Origin: Christensenellaceae bacterium
GTDB taxonomy: Bacteria > Bacillota > Clostridia > Christensenellales > Borkfalkiaceae
Reading direction: 5' to 3'
NCBI GenBank assembly: GCA_948890655.1
Contig: CAQTYU010000005.1
Span: 50,520-114,519, forward strand
Length of the DNA stretch: 64,000 bases
In this document: in pieces, positions 8,080 through 16,028 of the stretch
Numbering within the stretch: the first letter of the stretch is position 1
How the letters are laid out: each line of letters starts with the position of its first letter
Notes under the pieces: generated by a model
What the model was told of the DNA's origin: nothing
The model's input: only the letters and a program-made list of their open reading frames with translations
Database searches by the model: none
Position numbers and translations under genes: made by a program

Positions 8080-9400
8080 TGTTTTTACCTCTCCGATTTT
8101 TTCCTGCCCTTATAATATACCAGAAATTCATTAACATAGCAACAAAATAAGAACAGTTTGCCGCCCACGCCGCACCGTATACGGAAAGGTTTGTAAACTT
8201 AATTAATGCCGCGGCAAGCGCCACGCGCAGAATTGCCGTGGTCCACTGGGTTACGGTGCTCTTTACGGGGCTTCCCAAAGCGGTGATGCACGCCGAAGAG
8301 GTTTGCACAAGCGATTCCGTTACGGACGATACGGCGAGAATTCGTATCAACGTTATTAAAACCGCCCTCTGCTCTTCGCCTAACGAACCGAATATCAGTT
8401 TTGCCGCAAGCGGAGCAAAAATATACAGTCCGGCCGCCGCAGGAAGGGATACCGCAAAGGTGATTAAAAGCGCTTTAAACGACTGTTTTTTCGCTTCCGG
8501 CATATTTCCGCTTTCGGCAAGAGGCGAAATTTGCGGAACGCCCGCCGCCGCAAGACCGTAAGTTACCGAAACGGGCAGATTGATAATTGTAATCGCACAG
8601 CCCGAAAATATGCCGTAAAGCGCGGTGGCGTCGGCGGTTATCCCCCTTAAAAGCCGCACGATTATAATACTTTCGGCAAGCTGTGAAAGCGGCATTGCTA
8701 TCGCCGTAAGCGTGAGCGGCACGGTAAAGCGCAATATATCCTTTGCGGGCGGCTCGGGCACGCGGTAAAGGGGAAGTTTTTTGCGGCGCCTGAAATACCA
8801 CAGACACGCGGCTGCGGTTGAAACCACCTCGCTTACCGTAACGGCAAAAAGCGTTGACGCCACGGCGAGCGCAAGATTTTCACGAAAAACATACGAAAGC
8901 GCACAGCCGACAGCCACTTTTATGACCTGTTCGGCAATTTCCGTTAAAGCCGTGGGATACATATTTCCCAAACCCTGAAAATAACCGCGAACGATTGACA
9001 GAACCGAAACAAAGAACACCGAAGGACTTAAAAGCTTGCAACAAAGCGCTATTGCCGGTTCGCCCTGCACCCTTGCAAGCGGCACGGATAGCGCGTACAT
9101 TATCAAAGTGCCCAAAAGCCCCACCGCTCCGTAAAGACGAAAAGCTCTTCTTTCGGCGCCGTCACCCGTGCCAGAGGAAATGAGCCGCGCAATGCCAGTT
9201 GGTATTCCCGATGCGGAAACGGTTAAAAGAATACAATACAAGGGATATACCATTTGGTATATCCCCATTCCCTCGCCGCCTAAAATGTTGGTGAGTGGAA
9301 TTCTGTATACGGCGCCGAGCACCTTTGAAATGAAACCGCCGAGCGAAATTATTATTGCGCCCTTTATAAACGACTGTCCGGTTGTTCGGGAATTTTTCAT
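8009..9400 (-). CDS. spoVB: SpoVB/MurJ-like polysaccharide flippase (MOP superfamily)
   Basis: A 463-residue membrane protein with about 12-14 predicted membrane segments and the family start SFIKGAIIISLGGFISKVLGA. SpoVB-type proteins are thought to flip lipid-linked precursors for spore cortex peptidoglycan. AGGG precedes ATG 9400. The C-terminal ~24 residues run 71 bases into yabN in another frame, so the spoVB tail is a by-product of the overlap or a short extension. It lies between spoVT and yabN, as in Bacillus (spoVT-yabM/spoVB-yabN). Distinction from vegetative MurJ rests mainly on this context. Confidence 0.9.
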   Translation of the reverse strand: MKNSRTTGQSFIKGAIIISLGGFISKVLGAVYRIPLTNILGGEGMGIYQMVYPLYCILLTVSASGIPTGIARLISSGTGDGAERRAFRLYGAVGLLGTLIMYALSVPLARVQGEPAIALCCKLLSPSVFFVSVLSIVRGYFQGLGNMYPTALTEIAEQVIKVAVGCALSYVFRENLALAVASTLFAVTVSEVVSTAAACLWYFRRRKKLPLYRVPEPPAKDILRFTVPLTLTAIAMPLSQLAESIIIVRLLRGITADATALYGIFSGCAITIINLPVSVTYGLAAAGVPQISPLAESGNMPEAKKQSFKALLITFAVSLPAAAGLYIFAPLAAKLIFGSLGEEQRAVLITLIRILAVSSVTESLVQTSSACITALGSPVKSTVTQWTTAILRVALAAALIKFTNLSVYGAAWAANCSYFVAMLMNFWYIIRAGKNRRGKNNEDNADRFGNFGGRLKPSGKAGA

Positions 9401-9456
9401 ACTTTACCCTTCAAAATAATTATGTTATACGGCAAGCGCTCCGCTTTTGCGAAATC

Positions 9457-9999
9457 TTATTCGAATTGTCCTGCCAATATGTTTGCCGAAAGCTGTGCAA
9501 GTTTGCATGCGGAGGGTTCGATTTTTGCGCCCTTATCCATTGAAACGAGCGCAACCGCTCCCAGACAGTCGCCGTTGCAGACTATGGGAACTATAATCTG
9601 CGCAGTCACGTCTTCCTGTCCCGAAACTATGGGCACAACGTCTCCGCCTTCCGAAGCGTTTGCAATATAACTCTTTCTGTCCCTTAAAATTTCGTCCATT
9701 TTTTCGGAAAGGCTCTTTCCGTCGAATTCGCGCTGGCCGCGCCCCGAAGCGTGAAGGACTTCGTCGGTGTCGCAAATAACCGCAACGTGCCCCGAAAGCT
9801 GCGAAAGCGATTTTGCCGTGCCTTCGGAAAACTTTTCAAGCGTGGCTATCGGCGAATACTTTTTTAACATAAGCTCGTCCCTGTCGGTAAAAATTTCAAG
9901 CGGGTCGCCCGACTTAAGGCGCAGAGTACTGCGTATTTCCTTGGGAATTACCACTCTTCCCAGTTCGTCTATTCTTCTTACGATTCCTGTTGCTTTCAT
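9457..9999 (-). CDS. spoVT: stage V sporulation transcriptional regulator SpoVT
   Basis: Forespore regulator of SigG-dependent genes, 180 residues. An AbrB-like swapped-hairpin DNA-binding domain (MKATGIVRRIDELGRVVIPK) occupies residues 1-52, followed by a GAF-like domain from about 60. The frame opens earlier at 10017, but the ATG at 9999 has a GAGAGGAGAT ribosome-binding site and gives the canonical SpoVT start and length. It lies upstream of spoVB; the terminator at 10045-10088 separates it from the DUF2752 gene. Confidence 0.96.
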   Translation of the reverse strand: MKATGIVRRIDELGRVVIPKEIRSTLRLKSGDPLEIFTDRDELMLKKYSPIATLEKFSEGTAKSLSQLSGHVAVICDTDEVLHASGRGQREFDGKSLSEKMDEILRDRKSYIANASEGGDVVPIVSGQEDVTAQIIVPIVCNGDCLGAVALVSMDKGAKIEPSACKLAQLSANILAGQFE

Positions 10000-10044
10000 A
10001 AATTTATCTCCTCTCAAAAATATAACCGCTTTACGCCGTATATT

Positions 10045-10088
10045 ATAAAAAAATACCTCTGCGGGAAAAATTTGCCCGCAAAGGTATT
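10045..10088 (-). terminator. terminator after the TM2/DUF2752 pair
   Basis: Minus-strand hairpin with AATACCT/AGGTATT outer arms and GCGGG/CCCGC inner arms, followed by a run of T residues. Confidence 0.75.
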
Positions 10089-10127
10089 ATGTGAAAGTAA
10101 ATTTTTGTTATGCGCAACACTTTTTCG

Positions 10128-10463
10128 TTACGAACATAAATTGACGATATAGTTAACCGTAAACGCCGCCGCCGAAACACACACAAAGCAAAAGCCGGCA
10201 ATAAAAAACGGTTTTTTCCGCTTTAACACGCGCATATGCGCAAGCACTGAAACGAACGGCAGACCGAGCGGGAATAAACGGTGATATGAAAACGCTTCTT
10301 TAAATTCGCCGCAAAAAAACTTTAAATGCGCGCGCGTCATTCCGCAGAACGGACAATCAAAACCGGTTATGCGGTGAAAAAGACATCCCGCAAAAAACGC
10401 ATAAATTAATAATACGCCTATGCAGGCCGCATGCATTGCGATTATTTTAAAAACCTTTTTCAA
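10128..10463 (-). CDS. DUF2752 family small membrane protein
   Basis: A 111-residue protein with three predicted membrane segments (about 8-28, 55-72 and 82-106). The loop motif GFDCPFCGMTRA near residues 34-45 is the hallmark of DUF2752. The family has no assigned reaction; the CPxCGMTRA motif suggests metal or thiol chemistry at the membrane but is unproven. It lies 3 bases after the TM2-domain gene in the same direction, and the two families often occur together, so they probably form a two-gene operon ending at the terminator 10045-10088. Confidence 0.82.
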   Translation of the reverse strand: MKKVFKIIAMHAACIGVLLIYAFFAGCLFHRITGFDCPFCGMTRAHLKFFCGEFKEAFSYHRLFPLGLPFVSVLAHMRVLKRKKPFFIAGFCFVCVSAAAFTVNYIVNLCS

Positions 10464-10466
10464 GAA

Positions 10467-10805
10467 TCACAAAAGAGTCATCAGTTTGTTGAAGTTCTTT
10501 TCCTTAGCCTTTTTGTAACTGATAAATATATCAATCAAAGGCCATATTCCGCAGGTAACCCAACCGAATAAAAGTTTTGCCACGCCAAGCCCCGCGTCGC
10601 CAATCATAAAGCGGTCCACGCCGAACCCGCCCAAAAACACTGAAAACAAAAGCACGTGCGTGGGATTGTAAAGCGAAGCGCACATTATTGCGTCAACCTT
10701 ATCATCCGAAGCGGTTTCGAGTTTGCTCTTTAACGCGATAACTTTTTCTTCGGGCAGTTTGCCGTTTACTATCTGCAAAATTTGTCTTACGTTCTCTTCT
10801 CTCAT
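10467..10805 (-). CDS. TM2 domain-containing membrane protein
   Basis: A 112-residue protein. Residues 1-45 are soluble and helical; residues about 50-105 form the TM2 domain: two membrane segments with LGGFGVDRFMIGDAGLG between them, the characteristic GxxGxDRFYxG pattern, and a basic C-terminus (YKKAKEKNFNK). Function is unknown for bacterial TM2 proteins. It overlaps the DUF2752 operon unit downstream by 3-base spacing. Confidence 0.82.
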   Translation of the reverse strand: MREENVRQILQIVNGKLPEEKVIALKSKLETASDDKVDAIMCASLYNPTHVLLFSVFLGGFGVDRFMIGDAGLGVAKLLFGWVTCGIWPLIDIFISYKKAKEKNFNKLMTLL

Positions 10806-10962
10806 ATTTCCTCCGAAATGTATTAATTTTAACGAACTGTTCTTTAAAAATCATTCGTTTTGTATTATTTTATATCTTACACCGCAAAAAGTCAACCGTT
10901 TTGAATGATTAAAAGTTTAAGGAGCACACATTTTGTATAATAACTTAAAATGAGGATGCAAA

Positions 10963-11289
10963 ATGTTCAGATTAAAAGAATTGCGGCTTGAATGCGGATT
11001 GAAACGGAGCAAGGTTGCCGCCGACCTGCAAATGAACGCGGGCACGATTGCCAATTATGAAAACGGCATACGGCAGGCGCCGTATGAATACCTTATTAAA
11101 TTTGCCGATTACTTTGACGTAAGCGTGGATTATCTTTTGGGGCGCAATGAAAACGAACGCCCTAAAAACTTTAACGACGGAACAAGCGCCGAAGAAGTTA
11201 TGCTTTTGAAAAACTACAGAAATCTGAATCCGCTTGCAAAGGCGCGCGTGTTTGAATATCTTGAACTGTGGCAAAACCGCGCCGACTGA
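10963..11289 (+). CDS. XRE-family transcriptional regulator
   Basis: A 108-residue Cro/C1-type DNA-binding protein. The helix-turn-helix lies in the first 65 residues: RLECGLKRSKVAADLQMNAG for helices 1-3 and YEYLIKFADYFDVSVDYLLG for the closing helices. Residues 66-108 form a short tail with NYRNLNPLAKARVFEYLELW, typical of SinR/ImmR-like dimerisation tails. GAGGA precedes the ATG, and TATAAT (10936-10941) lies upstream, so this one has a normal leader, unlike three other XRE genes here. It is divergent from the TM2 gene. Target unknown. Confidence 0.85.
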   Translation: MFRLKELRLECGLKRSKVAADLQMNAGTIANYENGIRQAPYEYLIKFADYFDVSVDYLLGRNENERPKNFNDGTSAEEVMLLKNYRNLNPLAKARVFEYLELWQNRAD

Positions 11290-11336
11290 TTGCATTAAAA
11301 AGCTAATTTTTTTATATTTCACTTTCAAACGACGGC

Positions 11337-11388
11337 AAAAAGCTCTCGGACAATTTGTCCGAGAGCTTTTTATAATCGTATGTCTGAT
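11337..11388. repeat. terminator-containing dispersed repeat, copy 1
   Basis: A near-perfect palindromic terminator (AAAAAGCTCTCGGACAA and its complement) followed by ATAATCGTATGTCTGA. The same hairpin and the same flank occur in inverted orientation at 63100-63151. It lies between convergent genes (XRE and the CotF-like gene) and has T-runs on both strands, so it can stop both. Confidence 0.8.
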
Positions 11389-11404
11389 TAGGAGCGCTTT
11401 TGTT

Positions 11405-11701
11405 TTAACCGTTTGCTTTTAACGAATTTTTTTGTTTTTTGAAAGCGGAAACGGCGGAGTCGATTGAATTCTTGTCGGCCGGCTTCGGCTCGTAATAGCC
11501 GCGAGTGTTCATCTGCGTATATATGCAATACTGGTTTTCGGCAACGTTTAAAAGATTTTGCGAAAAGTTGTTGCGCAGAGACTTTGTGCTGCCTTCGAAA
11601 AGCGCCGTAGTATACAGTTCCATAAGCTGTTTTTCACACTCTAACATATCCTGAAGCGTGTCTTTTTCGTTCAACGTGCAATCGCTTTTTGTGAGTTTCA
11701 T
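11405..11701 (-). CDS. spore coat protein, CotF-like
   Basis: A 98-residue helical protein: LNEKDTLQDMLECEKQLMELYTTALFEGSTKSLRNNF and AENQYCIYTQMNTRGYYEPKPAD. The pattern of a ferritin-like helical pair ending in Q-x-x-x-Y-x-x-M-x-x-xGYYxPxPA is typical of the CotF family of small spore coat proteins in Clostridia. It follows a second, shorter coat-like gene by 3 bases and both probably form one operon. Expression in the mother cell is inferred, not seen. Confidence 0.8.
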   Translation of the reverse strand: MKLTKSDCTLNEKDTLQDMLECEKQLMELYTTALFEGSTKSLRNNFSQNLLNVAENQYCIYTQMNTRGYYEPKPADKNSIDSAVSAFKKQKNSLKANG

Positions 11702-11704
11702 ATT

Positions 11705-11893
11705 TTAACCTCCTATAATTTCCAACAGCGCGTTATAACGCTTTTCGTGTTCGTTTGCAATTTTGGTAAAGCATTCCGCCAAATCCTGGTCGGTGAGCGT
11801 TTTGGAATATGCGCGCGCTTTTTTGCAAGCGAGCCCCTCCACGGTAAGTACTCCCGAAATGAGTTCGAGTTCCTTTGAAGTCAAATCCTGCAT
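11705..11893 (-). CDS. small CotF-like spore coat protein
   Basis: A 62-residue helical protein: MQDLTSKELELISGVLTVEG, then CKKARAYSKTLTDQDLAECF and NEHEKRYNALLEIIGG. It resembles the short partner (N-terminal half) seen next to CotF-like proteins in Clostridia. I start at the ATG at 11893, which has a perfect GGAGGT ribosome-binding site 6 bases upstream; the longer frame from 11923 has none. It is co-directional with the 98-residue coat gene 3 bases downstream. Confidence 0.75.
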   Translation of the reverse strand: MQDLTSKELELISGVLTVEGLACKKARAYSKTLTDQDLAECFTKIANEHEKRYNALLEIIGG

Positions 11894-11948
11894 TATAATT
11901 ACCTCCGCACAGATTTTTGACAATGTTTAAACTTTTTAAACTTAAATA

Positions 11949-11989
11949 TAAAAAGTACGGACGGAACTTTTACGTTCCGCCCGTACTTA
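11949..11989 (-). terminator. terminator after the HEAT-like gene
   Basis: Minus-strand hairpin of AAGTACGGGCGGAAC and GTTCCGTCCGTACTT (one G-U pair) followed by TTTTTATATTT, just after the stop codon at 12002. Confidence 0.8.
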
Positions 11990-12001
11990 ACCGTTTTTAA
12001 C

Positions 12002-12826
12002 TTACTTTTTTAAATACTTGAATATATTTTCGGCGCCGTTATGGGAATTTATCAATTCAAAATACGGGTCGGAAGAAAAATCTCGTTCCGTTTCGTACTC
12101 TCCGCCAAGCGCTTCGACAGCGAATTTAAGTTCGCGGTATTCGGGATAAGTTATACCCTCTTCGTCTATCTTATCCAAAAGAGCGGGCAGAGCGCGTTCG
12201 TCGCCGTAAGTGGCAAGATATCCCGCGTTTAAAGCAAGATTCTCTGGCTCGGTTCTGAATTCTTTTAAAAGAATATCAAACACTTCGTCGTTGCGAACAA
12301 CCGAACGCGACATAATCTCGAGCATACAACCGCGTTTTACGCCGTTTTTATAATTTTTTACGGCTTCCGGCAAAACCTTGTCGGCTTTTTCCTTTAAAAG
12401 TTCAACGCATCTGTCCTCGGTTTCATCGTCGCCGCAGGTTGTAAGGAGTTCCATATATATTTTAAGCGCCCTGTCGTCCGCGCCTATCAATCCCATTGCA
12501 TATTCGCGTTCTTCGCCAGTTCCGTTCAAAAGCGGCAAAAGCTTTTCGGTTACGTCTGCGCTTTCTATAGCGTCGCACAAAAACTGCGAAACGGGCACGC
12601 CCTGTTTTAAATGGGCTTTAAGGCATTTTACAAGCTCGTCCGCCGTCATTTCCGCGTAAAACTCACGCGGAGTTTTATCCAACGACTTAATTTTTGTGTC
12701 GCCGAAACGTTTGTACATTTCGGGAATCACGTTCTCCCAACCGCTTTCCGAATATTTGTCCGGATTTTTTGCTATATAATTTTTCAGTTTTTCATCGAAC
12801 ATTCCGTCAAAATCGTATAATTTCAT
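12002..12826 (-). CDS. HEAT-repeat-like protein of unknown function
   Basis: A 274-residue acidic soluble protein. I see no catalytic motif; the helical pattern from about residue 100 on (LLPLLNGTGEEREYAMGLIG, LKIYMELLTTCGDDETEDRC, ALPALLDKIDEEGITYPEYR) resembles degenerate HEAT/armadillo repeats used as protein scaffolds. Its ATG overlaps the stop of the TPR gene upstream by 4 bases (ATGA), so the two are translationally coupled, and together they may form a complex. It is the last gene of the run from 17278 down to 12002. Confidence 0.6.
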   Translation of the reverse strand: MKLYDFDGMFDEKLKNYIAKNPDKYSESGWENVIPEMYKRFGDTKIKSLDKTPREFYAEMTADELVKCLKAHLKQGVPVSQFLCDAIESADVTEKLLPLLNGTGEEREYAMGLIGADDRALKIYMELLTTCGDDETEDRCVELLKEKADKVLPEAVKNYKNGVKRGCMLEIMSRSVVRNDEVFDILLKEFRTEPENLALNAGYLATYGDERALPALLDKIDEEGITYPEYRELKFAVEALGGEYETERDFSSDPYFELINSHNGAENIFKYLKK

Positions 12827-14469
12827 ATTTCACCAATCAAATCGTATACCGCCGAAGGATTAACTCCGAAAAACTTATAGATGTCCTTACCCGTCACATT
12901 GCTTTCGTCTATACCCGAAAGCGCAAATATGGCGGCGGAAAGCACGTCGCTGTTTTTAACTTCGCCAAGCCGCCCTTCTTCGCGTAATTTATCATAAACA
13001 AACTCGGTTGCGTGCGCAAGGCTGTCGCCGTTGGTTTCGTCCAGAATAGCAAAATGAGCCAAAAGCCCCGAATAAGCTTCGGTAAACATTTTGTGTTTAA
13101 GCCTGCCTATTGCCAGTTTATGCGTAGGCACATATTTATATATGTGGCAGATTGTCAGTCCGAATTCGTTATCCTCGTTGCGGCGCGCAAGCCTCATAAG
13201 CGCTTCTATTTTTAAAGCGTCGTCCGCAAACGCGTCCAAAAGTATTTCGCGAACAATATCGTCGAATCCTGCCCGCACCGAAACCTGCGCGGCAAGCGCT
13301 TTTATATCGCCGTCGGTTCCGCACTCGTCTAAACACCATTTAATACAATCGTAAAGTTCGGGTTTACGGTTGAACTTTTTAGCTTCGCTTAAAGAAAGTT
13401 TAATATAATCGGAAATGAATTTTAAAGCCTTTTCCCTAAGCTCCTGCGGCAGACGGTAATAATAAGTCAGCTCGTCCGCAAATTCGTCGCAACGCACTTT
13501 ATCATAATAATACCGCGCCGTTACCGCGTCGGGATATAAAGTTACAAGGTCGTCGAAAGCGTTTAAACTTTCGCGCAGTTTTCCGCAATTGAAAGCGGCG
13601 ACGGCTTTAAAAAACATAACGGGCTTTTCAAAAGCAATTTCACCGTCCAGTTTTAAAATCTGTTTATAAGCTTCGGAATGAAGTTTATTTTCGGCGCAGA
13701 CCGTTACTATTTTAAAAATTTCGTCCTGCTTGTCCGTTTTTATTTTTAAAAGCTTATCGGTGAGTTCCAGCGCCTGTTCGATTTCGCCCGTTTCGCACTT
13801 GACCGCCGTAAGTGTGGACATCGCCTGCACGTTATCGGGGAACTTTTTCAAAATATTCAAACATTCCTCTTCGGCTTCGGCGTGTCTGTCCGAAATTATT
13901 TTGCACATTGCAACATAGTTGCGCGCTTCGGCGTAGCGGGGATTATCCTCGTGCACCTGCGAAAACAACTCTTCGGCTTTTTCAAATTTGCCGTTTTTAA
14001 GATTTAAAACGCCCTCTCTTATTAAATCGGAACAGTCGGCAAGGCGGGGCGGCCAAACGAATTTTAAAGGATTTTCCTCTTCCGATAAAAAGTCTTTTAA
14101 AATACTCTGACGCGCTTCCTCGTCCAAATCACGGGTTTCGAACAGCAACTTGTTATAATAAAACGCCGAAAACTGCGGCTTGTCGATATTCATATAATTG
14201 ACGGCAAGCCCTTCGTAACATTCCGACATCCCGCTTTCGGAAAGCGCCGCGTCCATATAGCGGAACCAACCGTTTATGCACATTTCGCACAGTCCCAAAT
14301 CGTCGTAAATTTCTGCGTAGAGCATAAGGGAGTCCTCGTCGTTTCCGTCTTCCTCCGCGTTTTTATTCAGCATTTTTAGCGCTTTTATATAGTTGTGGTC
14401 GTCAACCATATCGGCGGCGACAGCAATCAGTCTGTCCGCCGAAAGGTCGATATCTACCGTTTTTTTCAT
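12823..14469 (-). CDS. TPR-repeat protein of unknown function
   Basis: A 548-residue soluble protein with tetratricopeptide repeats in the N-terminal 330 residues (for example NYIKALKMLNKNAEEDGNDE, GKFEKAEELFSQVHEDNPRY and AEAEEECLNILKKFPDNVQA). The C-terminal third contains YIKLSLSEAKKFNRKPELYD and a VRAGFDDIVREILLDAFAD segment with no family I recognise. Protein-binding scaffold is the likely role. It overlaps the HEAT-like gene downstream by 4 bases and lies 3 bases after hslO. Confidence 0.65.
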   Translation of the reverse strand: MKKTVDIDLSADRLIAVAADMVDDHNYIKALKMLNKNAEEDGNDEDSLMLYAEIYDDLGLCEMCINGWFRYMDAALSESGMSECYEGLAVNYMNIDKPQFSAFYYNKLLFETRDLDEEARQSILKDFLSEEENPLKFVWPPRLADCSDLIREGVLNLKNGKFEKAEELFSQVHEDNPRYAEARNYVAMCKIISDRHAEAEEECLNILKKFPDNVQAMSTLTAVKCETGEIEQALELTDKLLKIKTDKQDEIFKIVTVCAENKLHSEAYKQILKLDGEIAFEKPVMFFKAVAAFNCGKLRESLNAFDDLVTLYPDAVTARYYYDKVRCDEFADELTYYYRLPQELREKALKFISDYIKLSLSEAKKFNRKPELYDCIKWCLDECGTDGDIKALAAQVSVRAGFDDIVREILLDAFADDALKIEALMRLARRNEDNEFGLTICHIYKYVPTHKLAIGRLKHKMFTEAYSGLLAHFAILDETNGDSLAHATEFVYDKLREEGRLGEVKNSDVLSAAIFALSGIDESNVTGKDIYKFFGVNPSAVYDLIGEI

Positions 14470-14472
14470 AAT

Positions 14473-15297
14473 TTATTTACCGAAAAGTTTTGCAACGTCT
14501 TTACCAGAAAATTTATAATCTGTATTACAGTAGTGGCAATGCACGCTTACCGCGCCCTGCTCTTTAACTATTTTTTCAAGCTCGTCAAAACCGAGGGGAA
14601 TAATTACCCCCTCTATTTTTTTGCGCGAACAATTGCACTTATATTCGGGAAAGGTAAAATACGTGGTCGTTTCTCCGCACAAATCTTTAAAATAGCCGTT
14701 TAAAATCCCGTCGGCGCCGAATTTTTCGACAACGTCCGCGGCGTTAACAAAATTCTGCATCATATTCTCCGCGGCGTCCATATTTTCTTCGTGCGTGCCC
14801 GGCAAAAGCTGCATAACCACCCCGCCGGCAGCCGCGCATTTTCCGTCTTTCATTTTAACGCCTATCGCCACGGCGGTTTCAATCTGTTCGCTTATATGAA
14901 AGTACTGCATCAAATTTTCGGAAACGTCGCCGCACTTAAGTTCGCACGTACCGATAAAGGGACGGAAAAATCCGTCGTCCTTAATAACGGTCATTAACCC
15001 GCCTTTAAGCCCCCCGTCCGCGCCGTCGATATACCCCCGTATATGCCCCGACGAATCGCCCGAAACGCTTGCCGAACAGCTTCCGTCTTTAGATTTTACG
15101 GTAATAGACACCGCGCCCGTTTCGCTCTTTAAACAACCCGCCATATACGCGCACGCCGTTAAAAGCCCGCCGAGAATTTTTGCGCCGTTATCGTTTAAAT
15201 TATGTATTTTTATCGCGTCGTTAACAAGTTCCGTCGTGTCCAGAACCGAAAGCGATACTTCGTTGTCGTAAATTAAAGCTTTGCACAGTTTGTTCAT
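14473..15297 (-). CDS. hslO: redox-regulated chaperonin Hsp33
   Basis: A 274-residue holdase chaperone activated by oxidation. The N-terminal domain contains HIRGYIDGADGG; GGVVMQLLPG lies near 170; the C-terminal zinc switch uses Cys pairs in KCNCSRKK and VHCHYCNTDY, i.e. CxC and CxxC. I start at the ATG at 15297 (MNKLCKALIYD), which overlaps the methyltransferase stop by 4 bases (ATGA); the longer frame from 15360 lies inside that gene. This coupling suggests one operon with the methyltransferase and the membrane protein upstream. Confidence 0.94.
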   Translation of the reverse strand: MNKLCKALIYDNEVSLSVLDTTELVNDAIKIHNLNDNGAKILGGLLTACAYMAGCLKSETGAVSITVKSKDGSCSASVSGDSSGHIRGYIDGADGGLKGGLMTVIKDDGFFRPFIGTCELKCGDVSENLMQYFHISEQIETAVAIGVKMKDGKCAAAGGVVMQLLPGTHEENMDAAENMMQNFVNAADVVEKFGADGILNGYFKDLCGETTTYFTFPEYKCNCSRKKIEGVIIPLGFDELEKIVKEQGAVSVHCHYCNTDYKFSGKDVAKLFGK

Positions 15298-16028
15298 AAT
15301 TTTACCGCCGTAAAGACTATTCTGTCTTCCTTTCCGCCGCCGAGATGCCCTTCGGCGCAAGCCGAAAATCCTGCTTCCTTCAAAAGATTTAAAATCTGCG
15401 TTTCCCCGTATATATATTGCGTTTGCCGCTCGTCCGCCCGCTCGTAAAGCCCGTCCCCGCGCCGTTTAAAAACAGTAACGTCGAAAACTGTTTTTTCGCC
15501 GTCGGTTTCGGTAAACCACAAACACGTTGCGTCCTCGCCGTCGTCGGCAAACACGCCCGTGCCCACCTTTTCCCTCAGCTTTTTTTCGGAACTTACGTCA
15601 AATATAAAAACGCCGCCCTTTTTAAGGTTAGCGCATACCCGCTTTAATACGGAAAGCAGTTTTTTGTGAGGGATATAATTTACGCAGTCGTTTATTGCGG
15701 TTATAAAATCAACTTTGCCGTTCGTTCTGAAAGTTGAAATATCCCCTGATATATATTGAATATAAAGCCCTTCCCTGCGTGAAAGTTCTACCGCGGCGGT
15801 AAGCGCCTCGGGAGAGATATCAACACCGTAAACGTCGTAACCGGCCTTTTTGAAAGCGCGCGTAAAATATCCGTTTCCGCACCCCATATCAACGCCGCAA
15901 CCGCCTTTTTTAACTCCGCAAGCCGCAAGTTTATTAATTAAATACTGCGACCATTGTTCATAGCCGCAGTCGTTATTCAAATATTCAAAAACTCCGCCGA
16001 GGGCGGAATACGCATTGCCTTTAATCAT
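15294..16028 (-). CDS. class I SAM-dependent methyltransferase
   Basis: A 244-residue soluble methyltransferase. Motif I is GVDMGCGNGYFTRAF near residues 43-57, followed by the acidic VYGVDISPEAL; motif II is VDFITAINDCVNYI; the VCANLKKGGVFIFDVSSEKK stretch is motif III. The C-terminal half has the DUF4942/Methyltransf_25-like beta sheet with YIYGETQILNLLKEAGF. The substrate cannot be read from sequence. It overlaps both neighbours by 4 bases (hslO downstream, a membrane protein upstream), so all three are coupled. Confidence 0.8.
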   Translation of the reverse strand: MIKGNAYSALGGVFEYLNNDCGYEQWSQYLINKLAACGVKKGGCGVDMGCGNGYFTRAFKKAGYDVYGVDISPEALTAAVELSRREGLYIQYISGDISTFRTNGKVDFITAINDCVNYIPHKKLLSVLKRVCANLKKGGVFIFDVSSEKKLREKVGTGVFADDGEDATCLWFTETDGEKTVFDVTVFKRRGDGLYERADERQTQYIYGETQILNLLKEAGFSACAEGHLGGGKEDRIVFTAVKL

